Assembly (NCBI GenBank): GCA_963575745.1
Contig: CAUYUJ010001436.1
Span: forward strand, 234,120 to 298,119
DNA length: 64,000 nucleotides
Origin: Prorocentrum cordatum
Lineage: Eukaryota > Sar > Dinophyceae > Prorocentrales > Prorocentraceae
Direction: 5' to 3'
Shown here: in pieces, positions 9,216 to 19,175 of the stretch
Layout: each line of letters begins with the position of its first letter
How positions within the stretch are numbered: the stretch's first letter is position 1
Position numbers and translations under genes: made by a program
The notes under the pieces: model-generated
What the model saw: the letters and a program-made list of their open reading frames with translations, nothing else
Told to the model about the DNA's origin: nothing
The model's database searches: none

Positions 9216-9770
9216 CGGCGCGGCCCGATCGGTACGACCGCCTCGCGGCGGCGGGGGAGTGCAGAAACTCCCCCCGCGGCGTCCAGAAGAGTCCCTCGAC
9301 CGATCCGACTTGGAGGCGCCAGGGGGTCGGAACTGGCTTTGACGGGCGAAGGGCGGCATAGTATAAACTCTTGCGCTGTCGGGGGCGCCTGCCCCAGGGC
9401 GGCTGGAAAGTTTATATCCTCACGGTGGCAACGTAGAGGCATATGAACTTTCCAGCCGCCCAGGGGCAGTCGCTCCTGGCGACGAAAAAGTTTATCGTAT
9501 ACCTTTCCTCGCCCGCTAATGGTTGGAACCCCAGGAATCAATCAGGAGGGGGGACGAATCCACATCCGCAGCAGCGGCTGCGCGGCGGCCGCTCCTGCGA
9601 CGCACCCAGACACCTGCAGGCCTCCCCTGCGCGCGACGGCGCCTAGGAAGCAGCCAGCAAGCGCCCAGGAAGCTGTGACGAGGCTTCACGACGCCCACAA
9701 GGCCTCCCTTCGTCTGGGGGTCGGCGGAATGGCGTGAGCCTTTTGAATCGATGGGGAGGGGAGATTATAT
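9216..9770. other. No gene seen
   Basis: Mixed sequence. Two related pieces, AAAGTTTAT near 9408 and 9488 with GGGGCGCCTGCCCCAGGGCG/CGCCCAGGGGCAG nearby, suggest a small inverted repeat at 9380-9500. Confidence 0.35.
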
Positions 9771-9950
9771 AGGCCTCCTAGATGGGGTCGGAAGATCTCG
9801 CCGCATGGCCGATGCATCGGCGACGCCGGCGATGCATCGGCCACGTCGGCGTGGGGAAAATTGGGCCCCACATCGAGCCGCATCGCCGATGCATCGGCGA
9901 TGCGGCACCATCCTCCGACCCCATCTACTCCGATCCCATTAAGGCGGCCT
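9771..9950. mobile_element. Foldback element, family B, copy 1
   Basis: A 180-bp element with long imperfect inverted ends. The left end is AGGCCTCCTAGATGGGGTCG; the right end is its approximate complement, reaching AAGGCGGCCT. The core is a cluster of GATGCATCGGCGATG units, themselves palindromic. It has no coding capacity. Copies also occur at 15171-15344 and 43181-43372. Confidence 0.8.
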
Positions 9951-10134
9951 AGAGCTGAGTCCAAATCCGCTAAAATCGGTCCCCAGATCCGTCCGCCCCA
10001 AGCCCGAAAAGGGCACGCGGCGCAGGAAATGGGCCTCGTGGAGCAGGACAGCGGGGCGGCCCTCGCGAGGGCCCGTGCCGCGTGCTTGCTGCTGAGCTTG
10101 GCCGTGCTCCTAAATCCCTGGATCGCTGGCGAGG
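9951..10134. other. No gene seen
   Basis: Short GC-rich spacer between the foldback element and a CT tract. Confidence 0.35.
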
Positions 10135-10860
10135 CCTCCTCTTCCTCCTCCGCCTCCTCCTCCTCCGCTTCTTCCTCTTCCCTCCTCCTCCTTCTCTTCC
10201 TCCTCCTCCTCCTCCTCCTCCTCCTCCTCCTCCTCCTTCCCCTCCTCCTCCTCCCCTCCACCTACTCCTCCTCCCTTCCGCCTTCCACGTCCTGCTGCTC
10301 TCCATCCCCTCTCCTCTCCTGACCTGGACCTTCCCCTCCTCATGCTCCTGCTCCTGCTCATTGTCCTCCTCCTCCTTCCCCTCCACCTCAATCCCTCCCC
10401 TCCTCCTCCCTTCCCTCCCTTCCTCACCTCCCTGTCCATCCTTCTCCTTCTCTTCTCGTTTCCCCTCATCCTTCCTCACTCCCTCCTCTCCTCGTCACCC
10501 ACCTCCTCATCATCCTCCTCCACGTTCCTCCCACGTTCTTCGACAGGCCTCCCTTCTCCTCCTCTCTCCTCATTCTCCTCTCATCTCTTCCCTCCTCGCT
10601 CGCCCTCCTCCTCGCCTTCTTTCCTATTTTCTTTCCCTTCAACCTTCTCCCTGGCTCTTCCTCTCCCTCGTCGTCCCCCTCTCCTCCTTCTCTTTCTCCG
10701 CTTATTCTGCCACTCACTCCTCCTCCTCCTCCTCCTCCTCTCCTCCTCCTCCTCCTCTCCCTCTCTGCCCCCCCCCCCTCCTCCTCCTCTCCCTCTTCCT
10801 CCTCCTCCTCCTCTACTCCTCCTCTTCCTCCTCCTTCTCCTCCTCCTGTTCCTGCTGCTG
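10135..10860. repeat. Long CTC/CCT-rich tract
   Basis: More than 700 bp of pyrimidine-rich DNA with pure CTC runs at 10198-10255, 10715-10760 and 10795-10850. It could form triplex structures. All overlapping frames are low-complexity shadows. Confidence 0.9.
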
Positions 10861-11436
10861 CCTCGCCGCCCCTCTGACGAAGACTAGGCCAACTATCTTC
10901 GCGCTTCGTGCTCCGCGAAGCGCGTCGAACTTCGCGCTCTCGCGCCGCCCACCCCGGAACAGGATGAGGGACTCGCGCCTTGCTCTGAAATCGCCCAGAC
11001 AGCGAATCACGACTAACTTCGCACCTTCTTGGTGGCCCTGAATCCCCATGCTGCCTCGCCGCCCCTCCGACGAAGACGACGGAGTCGACGACGGGGTCGA
11101 CGACGACGACGAGAACGACGAGAACAACAACCACGAGTCCACGTTGGAAGGTCGACGACCACGGCTGGGAGGTCACCGACGGGGTCGACAACGAGGTCGA
11201 CGACAACGACGACGATGACGGCGACCATCGACGTCTGGAGGAGGAGGGGGGGTAAGGGAAGGCGGGGGGGTCTTTTTCTTTGCGGGAGGTCCTTGTCCTC
11301 CTCACCTGGGGGGAGCCGACAGGGGGGGGGGGGACTGGCCGAGGGGGTGCAGCAGTGCCCAGGAATGGGCTATAGCGTGGCCGACGGATCGGCCTTCAGA
11401 CAATGTCATTTTTTTTTATATATATATATAACATTT
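10861..11436. other. GC-rich spacer with GACGACG-type repeats
   Basis: Positions 10890-11040 contain GCGCTTCGTGCTCCGCGAAGCGC-like inverted pieces. Positions 11060-11230 are a degenerate GACGACGAGGTCGACGACG repeat. An ATATATATA run lies at 11417-11430. No gene is supported. Confidence 0.45.
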
Positions 11437-11478
11437 CAATATGGGGTCCCCAGGAGTCCCGACCCTTTCCCCAAGGCC
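11437..11478 (-). repeat. WPWGKG-type dispersed repeat, copy
   Basis: On the minus strand it reads SWPWGKGRDSWGP. It contains GGGGTCCC.AGGAGTCCCGAC followed by CCTTTCCCC. See also 1963, 5478, 15670 and 47318. Confidence 0.7.
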
Positions 11479-11662
11479 AGCTTCTCATGCCGAATTGACG
11501 GTCCTGGGGCCCCGTCCGGGTTTTCGCGTCGTAGCTCGGGTCCCCCGGCGGCGGCTGCTCTGGGCGATCCAGGCCCTCTGGTACGCCTCTCGGCGATATG
11601 CGCAGCCGCTGGAGAGCACCCGAAGGCCGGAATACCGACGAAAACGTTCGAACACCTAGCCT

Positions 11663-11820
11663 TAGGTCGGGCATGTCCCCCTACAGGCGGATTTTGGATG
11701 ACAAATAAAAATGCTCAAAACATAGTCCAAAGATAGCAAGCAAATGCTAAAAAAATCGCCCCCAGACTATTTTTCGACAATTGTTGTATTTTCCTCCTGT
11801 AGAGGGACAGGCCCGACTGA
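11663..11820. mobile_element. Short inverted-repeat element, family A, copy 2
   Basis: Same organisation as copy 1: left TAGGTCGGGCATGTCCCCCT, right TCCTGTAGAGGGACAGG then CCCGACTGA. It is about 158 bp with an A/T-rich interior containing CATAGTCCAAAGATAG. Confidence 0.8.
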
Positions 11821-12732
11821 AACCTGGCCCCCGAACGTTGCCCCTGACCACTCCCCTCGGCGCCCCCGACCACCTCACCATGAAGGAACCGAGTCCTGTG
11901 GGAAACGGGTCCTGGACCCTGGGGGGTCTTCCTCCAGGACCAGGTCTTTCTCCGGAGTCGTTTCCTGACAGTCTCGGGGCCCGTGGGGGGCACTGGGCAA
12001 GCGGCGAAAAGCCTCCGGACCCGCTTCCATCAGGACCCGTTTCCCGCGTGGCGACCCTTTCAACCTGTGATGATGCCAGCCCGTGGACATGGCGGGGCAT
12101 GCGCGTCTCTGAAGGGGCCCTAGGACACACAAATAGATACACACAAATAACAGGATACCCTATATTTTCTCATATTTTCTATGGGATCGACGATTAATTG
12201 TGTCTGTGTGTTTTTTCCCCTCCTGAGTCTCGTGAATGTCCCCTTCCCCGCCCCCGTTCCTCCCTTCGCCTCCCCCTGCCCCCCGCCTGACAGGGCGGGC
12301 GCCCGACCGCAGCGAGCAGGCGGCCGGGGCGCGCGCAGGCCTCCACCGGGCGCACGCCCGTTTGCATTGTCCCTGCCAGGTCCTGCCCGCAGTGCCCGAG
12401 CACCGCCGGCGGGCCCCCCCTGGGGACGTCCCGCGGCTCGGGCGCCCCCGCGGGACCTCTCGCGGGCCCTCCTGCGGGCGGGGCACGCCGCGGGACCATC
12501 TGCGGGCCCACCTGCGGGCGGGCCCTCCCGCGGGCGGGGCCCTCCCGCGGGCGGGCCCTCCCTGCGGGCGGGGCCCCGCGAGCCCTCGCGCCAAAGGCCC
12601 GCGGGCTCCGGCCAGGGGAAGTGAGGCCCACGGGCCGCGCGGCCTCCGCGCCCACGTCTCCAGCCGGGGAGGCAAGGGCGGCAGGGGGCACCCCGCACCC
12701 CAGGAGGAGGAGGAGGACGAGGAATAAATAAG

Positions 12733-12734
<2 letters not shown>
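11821..12734. other. Spacer with a CGGGCGGGGCC minisatellite
   Basis: Positions 12410-12600 consist of degenerate CCCGCGGGCGGGGCCCTC units with strong local palindromy. The rest is unremarkable. No gene. Confidence 0.5.
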
Positions 12735-12824
<90 letters not shown>

Positions 12825-12861
12825 ATGATGATGATGCTGATGCTGATACTGATGCTGATGC

Positions 12862-12896
<35 letters not shown>

Positions 12897-12945
12897 CTGA
12901 TGCTGATGATGCTGATGCTGATGATGGTGATGATGAGGAGGACGA
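12735..12945. repeat. (GAT)n microsatellite
   Basis: Roughly 35 pure GAT units, followed by GATGCT variants. In one frame it reads poly-Met/Leu, in others poly-Asp or poly-His; none is a gene. Confidence 0.97.
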
Positions 12946-13814
12946 GGAAGACGAGGAAGAGGTTAGACGCCCGAAAAGGGAAGGCCCAGGGGGAGAAAAA
13001 ACAACTTGGGGTGGAGTACCCATCCGAAGAGCTCTTTCCAACCGTGCGGAAGGTTGCGTCCTCACGGACCAGGGGCCCCGCCGAGGGGGTCTGCGCCGAG
13101 AGCAAACAAATGCGCCGTCGGAGGTCTGGGCTCTGCCCGTCGATGATCGAGATGGGCTCTGGCCGGCCGCTCGCGCACGGCCAGGGCGCGGCCCAGACAG
13201 GCTCGCTCCTCATACCACCTCGCTCCTCCTCCTCGTGCTCCTCCTCCTCCTCCTCCTCCTCCTCCTCCTCCTCCTCCTACTCCTCCTCTCCCTCGCTCCT
13301 CCTCGCTGATCCTCGTCGCTCCTCGCTCCTCCTTCTCCCCTCCTCCTTCTCCCCTTTCTCCTCATCGTCGTCGTCGCCCTCCTCCTCCGCCCCCTCCCCC
13401 TCCTCCACAATCATCCCATTGGGGCACCACTCTCCTCCCTCCCGGCCACTTCCTGAAAGTATCCTTCTCTCTCTGTGTTGCTTTGACCACACAGGATATC
13501 ATACATTTATTTGCTCATATTCCTTTTGGCTCGGAGTGTTTTCGGTGTATGGTGCTCCCGCTGCAGCGTTGGCCTCATGTTCGGATCGGCGCTTTGCCAT
13601 CGCCGTTCAGAATGGCGCTCTCGCCCCAGCGCAAGCCGCTTTTCCAGATCCGAGTCCTTCTTCATCGTTGTCGCCCTGCTTCTGTCCCCTCCCGCGCCTT
13701 CCCCTGGTTATCCTGCTCCTCCCGCTCCTCCTGCTCCTGCTCCTGCTCCGGATGCTGCTCCTCCTCGCCCTCCTCCTTGACAGCATGACAGCGTCCCGCA
13801 GGGGAGTCAATGAC
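12946..13814. other. Spacer with a CTC tract
   Basis: CTC/TCC tracts lie at 13205-13290 and continue degenerate to 13410. A piece at 13600-13650 resembles the 83-bp tandem unit at 4750-5020. No gene is supported. Confidence 0.45.
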
Positions 13815-14108
13815 CTACCCTGCAGCCTGACAACACAACTTAACGTCCCCGTACGCCCAGCAACTTAGGAGGGTTAACAACGCTGCTTTGACATCATCCT
13901 GCTCCTCCGCCAACTGTTTCTCCTGCAATGCACGTAGCTCCCATCTTTTGATGGTGCATAACACTCTGGGCTCTGGGTTCTGGGCCCGTTCTGCGAGTTC
14001 TGGGTCTGTTACGACATATGAAACCCGTCGGCGGATTGAAAACAATTCAGCGCACTGGGAAGGCATGGGTGGGAAGGGTAAGACGTCAGAAATGGCGCGA
14101 GCGCACAC
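13815..14108 (-). CDS. Unclassified open frame or terminal exon
   Basis: Minus-strand frame ending TAG at 13815. Its last 60 or so residues look protein-like: VTDPELAERAQNPEPRVLCT, then IKRWELRALQEKQLAEEQ, then DDVKAALLTLLSCWAYGDVK. Third positions are less GC-rich than in the strong exons. Its upstream part, ARAISDVLPFPP, is conserved in a second block at 22250-22296, with changes almost only at every third base. It may be a gene fragment or part of a dispersed repeat. Confidence 0.35.
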   Translation of the reverse strand: MCARAISDVLPFPPMPSQCAELFSIRRRVSYVVTDPELAERAQNPEPRVLCTIKRWELRALQEKQLAEEQDDVKAALLTLLSCWAYGDVKLCCQAAG

Positions 14109-14279
14109 GGCTTCTCCTTCTCCTCCTCTCCACTGGGTCCTCCATTGGGGAGGCTCTGGCAGCGATCAGTGGCGCATCTGGGGCCCGCTCCCACAACGCG
14201 CTGGGCGCTCCGGACCTCCATGAATGGCCGGATCATGGCCTGCGTTGTGGTGGCGCCGCCATACGAGGAGGACGACGAC
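14109..14279. other. No gene seen
   Basis: Short stretch before the GAC tract. Confidence 0.3.
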
Positions 14280-14287
14280 CAAAACGA

Positions 14288-14366
<79 letters not shown>

Positions 14367-14390
14367 TACGACGACAGCAGCGACGACGAT
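14280..14390. repeat. (GAC)n microsatellite
   Basis: Over 30 nearly uninterrupted GAC units. Confidence 0.97.
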
Positions 14391-14574
14391 TACTGACACC
14401 ATGAGGAGGTCCCACGACAACGACCACGCGGCGACAGCAACGGTGGCGGCAACGACTACGAGGACGACCGCGATGGGTCAAAGGGAGAATGTGGGGAAGA
14501 GGAGCTGGGGGTAAGGGGGGGGGGGCGAGTAGAAGAATGAGTGGGCGATTGGGGAAGGGATGGGGCAGTGTCAC

Positions 14575-15000
14575 CCTTCTCCTCCCCTCCTCCTCCTCCT
14601 CCTCCTCCTCCCCCTCCTCCTCGTCCTCGTCCTCGTCCTCCTCCTCCTCCTCCTCCTCCTCCTCCTCCTCTTCCTCCTCCCCCTCCTCCTCGTCCTCGTC
14701 CTCTGCCTCCTCCTCCTCCTCCTCCTCTTCCTCTTCCTCCTCCTCCTCCTCCGCCTCCTCCTACCTCCTCCTCGTCCTCTTCTTCCTCCTCATCCTCCTC
14801 CTCCTCCTCCTCCTCCTCCTCCTCTCCTCCTCCTCTCTCGTCCTCCTCCTCATCGTCTCCTTCTTCCTCCTCCTCTCATCTTCCTTCCTCATACTCTATC
14901 TCCTCCCTCCTCCTCCCCTTTCCCTCCTCCTCCTCCTCCTCCTCCTCCTCCTCCTTCTTACTTTCTCCCCCTCCTCTTTGTCCTCCTCCTCCCCCTTTTC
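14575..15000. repeat. Long (CTC)n tract
   Basis: CTC with CGT, CTT and CAT interruptions over more than 400 bp. Confidence 0.95.
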
Positions 15001-15029
15001 TCGCAGAAGGCGTCGCCGAGCTCCCTCCC

Positions 15030-15105
15030 CCGCGCCGCCGCCCAACCCCTGGCGCGCGCTGGACGCTCGCCTGGAGCTCGCGCAGCTTGAGGGGCATCGG
15101 GTAGG
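15030..15105 (-). CDS. Candidate exon, unknown
   Basis: Minus-strand codons read VGKFTYPMPLKLRELQASVQ then RAP, with virtually every third base G or C, while the opposite strand in the same segment lacks that bias. It is bounded by non-coding CTC repeat on the downstream side. The boundaries are uncertain and no family is recognised. Confidence 0.35.
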
Positions 15106-15170
15106 TGAACTTGCCCACCCCCGTCGTCGCTCGCAGGGGGCTACCCGTAAGGCAAGATCGGCCTCTTTGA

Positions 15171-15344
15171 AGGCCTCCCAGATGGTGTCAGAGTAGGTCG
15201 ATTCGGAGGATCGCGCCGCATCGCCGATGCATCGGCGACGTCGGCGTGGAGAAACTCGGGATGCACATCGAGCCGCCCCGCCGATTCTCCGGCGATGCGG
15301 CGCGAACCTCCGACCCCTTCTACTCGGACCCCATCTGGGAGGCC
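15171..15344. mobile_element. Foldback element, family B, copy 2
   Basis: Left end AGGCCTCCCAGATGGTGTC; right end GACCCCATCTGGGAGGCC, an almost exact complement over roughly 50 bp. The core contains the GCATCGGCGACGTCGGCGTG block shared with copies 1 and 3. Confidence 0.85.
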
Positions 15345-15496
15345 AGGACTCTGGTGCGCGGCGCTCAGCCCAAACATGCTCGCTCGCGTCGTGATCACAT
15401 CGCAGCGGAAACTTTCTGTACGTTTTGGGCCTCCAGGCCTCGCTGGGGCCCAGGACACTCAAACGACGACTTGGGATGAAGAACCGACCCTGGGCT

Positions 15497-15660
15497 TAGG
15501 TCGGGCATGTCCCCCTACAGGCCGATTTTCGAGGAAAAATCAAAAGCAGTGAACACAACATGCAAAAATGACCGACAAATAATCAAAACACCGTCCCCGG
15601 AGTAAGTTTTTTGGGGGCTATTTTTGCATAGTCCTCCTGTAGAGGGACATGCCCGACTTA
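15497..15660. mobile_element. Short inverted-repeat element, family A, copy 3
   Basis: Cleanest copy. Left TAGGTCGGGCATGTCCCCCT then ACAGG; right CCTGTAGAGGGACATG then CCCGACTTA. It is 164 bp and non-coding. A WPWGKG-type repeat piece follows at about 15668-15705. Confidence 0.85.
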
Positions 15661-15713
15661 ACCCTAGACCGGGGGAAAGGGTCGGGACTTCTGGGGTCCC
15701 CGCATTCAAAAAA

Positions 15714-16127
15714 TCAAGGCAGCATATGTCTGGGAATGGGGCTCACCCCCCTGAGGCAAGAGTGGCCTCTGGTGCGCGGCTTTCGCGGGGGCGCGCCGGG
15801 GGGGGTGGCCCCACCCCCAGCGCGCAAACGGCTGCCAATGCACGTCGCACTCGGCGATCTGGTGGCCCTGGTGGGCCCCAAGGCAAGGGCTACCTCTGGC
15901 GAAGGGTCCCCCCTGGGCGTGGCTGGTCGAGGGGCGCTATCGTCGATAGCTTCACCAAAATCAGTTCTGAGACCACACCCATTTCCATCTTGCCCTTCCT
16001 GCTTCCTGAATACATTCGATGCCAATCTACTGGAGGAAGACGTAGGGGATGCCCGTCTTTCTAGCTGGGTCCTTCCTCCCAGCTGCAGCTGGACTGTGCT
16101 CTCCCGAGCTGGACCCAGAAAGCTCAA
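15714..16127 (-). CDS. Weak candidate reading frame
   Basis: The minus frame contains a protein-like middle part (NVFRKQEGQDGNGCGLRTDF then GEAIDDSAPRPATPRG). The rest is Pro/Arg/Ala-rich and resembles GC-driven translation. No domain. It could be an exon of the same gene as the frame at 16176-16457. Confidence 0.2.
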   Translation of the reverse strand: MSFLGPARESTVQLQLGGRTQLERRASPTSSSSRLASNVFRKQEGQDGNGCGLRTDFGEAIDDSAPRPATPRGDPSPEVALALGPTRATRSPSATCIGSRLRAGGGATPPGAPPRKPRTRGHSCLRGVSPIPRHMLP

Positions 16128-16175
16128 CTTCCCTGGCTGGCTGCGGAGGTGTCGGTACGATCACAAGGCGCACCC

Positions 16176-16457
16176 TCACAGTTTCTCTGGACGGGTCCAC
16201 TGATGTCTTTCTCTCCCCCTCGCTGCAATATCCTCGCTGCTAATTTTCTCTTTCGCCTCCTCTTCCTTCTCTTTATCCTCTTGCCCCTTCCTCTGATCAG
16301 ATTTGGCTGTTGAAGTCACATTCGCAATGCTAGTGTTGTTATGCTTCTTGGTTGCGTACCTAAACGAGGTGACACACAGTAAGGGTGGATCATGCACAAT
16401 ACGAAGCTGGCACGTAATCGAAATCAGAGCAGGTGCCCTGTTCTCCTCATTATTCAT
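16176..16457 (-). CDS. Weak candidate reading frame, Lys/Glu-rich end
   Basis: The minus frame reads SISITCQLRIVHDPP-like and then a charged segment (SDQRKGQEDKEKEEEAKEKI) ending RPEKL and stop. The base composition is lower in GC than its surroundings. The charged stretch overlaps CTC/TTC low-complexity DNA, so the coding status is doubtful. Confidence 0.2.
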   Translation of the reverse strand: MNNEENRAPALISITCQLRIVHDPPLLCVTSFRYATKKHNNTSIANVTSTAKSDQRKGQEDKEKEEEAKEKISSEDIAARGRERHQWTRPEKL

Positions 16458-16919
16458 CCTCTCGTCCTGCTCTCCCTCGTGAGTCCCTCCTCCTCCTCCT
16501 TCTCAAATCCCCCCCTTCCACATTCTCGTCTTGCTCTTTATCCTCTCCTCCTCATACTCGTCCTCGCCGTCTACGCTGTGCTCGTCTCGATCCTCCTCAC
16601 CTTCTTCATCCCCGTCACCCTTGCAATCGTCGTTGTCGTCGTCGTCGGTGGCCACGACTGCCCGGAGACACTGCCCCCCCCGAGTGGGCCGGGTCGTGCT
16701 TCTGCCAAAAGGCCACGTGAGGCCGACTCTTCCTGTCGCCCCCCCCCCCCCCACGCAGGGCTCGCCCGCTGGTGTCAGGGACGACGCCGTGCTCGTGCTG
16801 GCTTCCTTCGGCACCGGGTGCTTCTCAGATATCCAAGTGTTCCAAAATGTCGGACGTGTTAGACCTAGGCCAGCACGGGGAACGGAAAGAGCGCTTCAGA
16901 AACTTGCCCGAGATGGCTC
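16458..16919. other. No gene seen
   Basis: CT-rich 16470-16660 followed by mixed sequence with C homopolymers near 16675 and 16740. Confidence 0.4.
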
Positions 16920-17300
16920 ATGGCACCGCTCGCTATTGGGAGCCTTGGTGTTAAGAGTTGTTTGCATCACCGCTCGCTGTTGGGAGCCTTGGTGTGAAGG
17001 GCGTTGTATGTTTCCGCTCGCTCTTGGGAGCCTTGGTATTAGGAGCTTGTTACGTCACTGTGAGCTCTTGGGAGCCTTGGTGTTCAGAGCTTTTTACGTC
17101 ACCGTTCGCTCGTCGGAGCCTTGGTGTTCAGAGCGTGTCACGTCAGTATGGGCTCTTGGGAGCATTGGAGTTCAACCCATTTTACGTCATCAGTCGCTCT
17201 TGTGAGCCCTCGGTTTAAGACTTGATTACGTCACCGCTCGCTCTGGGGAGCCCTGGTGCTACGAGCTTGTCACTTCACTGTGAGCTCTTGGAAGTCTGTG
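16920..17300. repeat. Satellite, about 44-bp unit, 8-9 copies
   Basis: GGGAGCC recurs at about 16938, 16982, 17027, 17071, 17114, 17158, 17202 and 17246. Most units carry TTACGTCAC or a close variant. It leads directly into a CTTGGGGCC array. Confidence 0.85.
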
Positions 17301-17880
17301 ATTTGGCGTCTATGGGCCTTCTTTGGAGTCCTGTCGGGGCCCTGTTGGACCCTCTTGAGGCCCTCTTGGACTGTCCTGGAGCCTTTTTGGGGTCGTCTTG
17401 GGGCGTCTTGAGGGCTCTGGCCGTCTTGGGGCCCTCTAGGGCCGTCTGGGGGCCTTGGGGCGCCTTGGGGCCCTCTTGGGGGCCTCTTGGGCCATCTTGG
17501 GACGATCTTGGGACGCTCTTGGGGTCTTCTTTTGTCGTCCTGGGCCGTCGGCAGCGCGAAAAGGCGACAGTCTCCAAAAACTGCAAGCATCAACAGAACA
17601 TCAATGTTTTTGGCCTCCTCAGGCCCTCTCAGGGGTCCTCTTATGTCTCTAGTCTCTAGGACCATCTTGGGGCCCTCTGGGACCGTCGTAAGGCCATCTT
17701 GGGGCATCTGGGAAGGCTCTTGGGCAGTGTTAGCTCTCTTGGAGCGCTCTTGGGCCGTCTTGGAGCCATCTTGCACCTCGCTTGGGGGGACCTCGGGGGT
17801 ATCTAAGGCCGTCGTGGACAATTCTGAGGCCGTCTTGGGGCCCGGCGCGCGCGAGTTATGCCGTGGTGTGCCCCCTACGC
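17301..17880. repeat. CTTGGGGCC-type array with internal spacer
   Basis: Degenerate units of GGGGCCCTCTTGG/GGCCGTCTTGG, reading in the G-rich direction on the plus strand. A non-repeat spacer at 17545-17625 begins GGCCGTCGGCAGCGCGAAAA, a motif shared with spacers near 54250 and 54628. Confidence 0.75.
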
Positions 17881-18550
17881 CCCTCCCCTGGGCCCCTCCC
17901 TAGAGGACCTCGCCCCAACTCAGCGTCGTCACTCGTGCCTCGCTCTTTTTCCGATGCAGGGTCAGAACACCGAAGAGCGAGGCCCCCCCCCAGGGGTGAG
18001 GGGTAAGGATCGGGGGGGATAGGCATAAGGGGGGGGGAACATCGACCTGGAGTCGGCGGTACGTCGCCGATGGATCAGCGATAGGCATCCGAAAGCGAAT
18101 TCGCACCTTCCAGGGCAGGTTGGGGCCGTCGGGCGCCTATCGGCGATCAATGGGCGATTGGGGGTTGACGCATCCCCCCCGTGCCTTGGCCGGGGGGGGG
18201 GGGCGAGGGAGGAGGGAGGGAGGGAGGAGGGAGGGAGGAAGGGAGGAGGGAGGAGGGCGGAGGGAGGGAGGAGGGGAGAGGGAAGAGGGAGGAGGGATGA
18301 GGGAGGAGGGAGGAGGGAGGAGTTATGCCAATCCCCCCTACCGTTGCCCCCCCCACAGGGGACGCCTCCTCCAGGTCGAAGGCCTCGACATCGCCGCCCG
18401 TCTCCTGGCGGAACTGGCCGACGCGGTGCAGGACCTGCGCGCGCCGCGCGCGCGGTGGGAGGGCTCCGATGGGGCCCCTGCGGGGAGCTCGGGCGGTGCG
18501 GGGGCGGAGGTGCTCCGCGCTGGACGCCGCGGCGGAGGGGCTCCTCCCTC
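17881..18550. other. Spacer with a GGGAGGA minisatellite
   Basis: Positions 18180-18330 are GGAGGGAGGGAGGA-type units. The remainder is GC-rich, with no supported gene. Confidence 0.45.
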
Positions 18551-19175
18551 CAACTCCCTCCTCCTCCTCCTCCTCCTCCTCCTCCTCCTCCTCCTCCTTC
18601 TCCTTCTGTTTCTGCTTCTCTTCCCTCCTTCTCCTCCTCCTCCTCTTCCTCCTCCACCTCCTTCTCCTCCTCCTCCTCCTTTTCCTCCTTCTCCTTCTCC
18701 TCCTTCTCCTCCCTCCTCCTCCTCCTCCTCTTCCTCTTCCTCTTCCCTCTCCTTCTCCTCTTCTTCCTCCTCCTGACTCTCCTTCTCCTCTCCTGCTTCT
18801 CTCTCCTCCTGCTTCTCTCTCCTCCTTCTCCTTCTCCTCCTCCTCCTCCCCCTTCTGTTTCCTGCTCCTCCCTTCTCCTCCTCCCCTTTTCCCTCCTCTT
18901 CCTCCTCCTGCTTCTCCTTCTCCTCCTCCTTATTCTTCTCCTCCTCCTCCTCTCTCTTCCTCCTCCTCCTTCCTTCTCCTCCTCTTTCTCCTCCCTCCTC
19001 CTCCTCCTTCTTCTCCTCCTCCTGTTTCTCCTTCTCCTCCTCCTCCTCCTCCTCCTCCCCCTCCCCCTCCTCCTTCTCCTCCCTCTTCCTCCTCCTCCTC
19101 CTCCCGCTCCTCCTGCTCCTGCTCCTCCTCCTCCTCCTCCTCCTCCTCCTCCTCCTCCTCCTCCTCCTCCCCCCG
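18551..19175. repeat. Long (CTC)n/(TTC)n tract
   Basis: More than 600 bp of CTC/CTT/CCT pyrimidine sequence, the longest tract of this type in the window. Confidence 0.95.
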
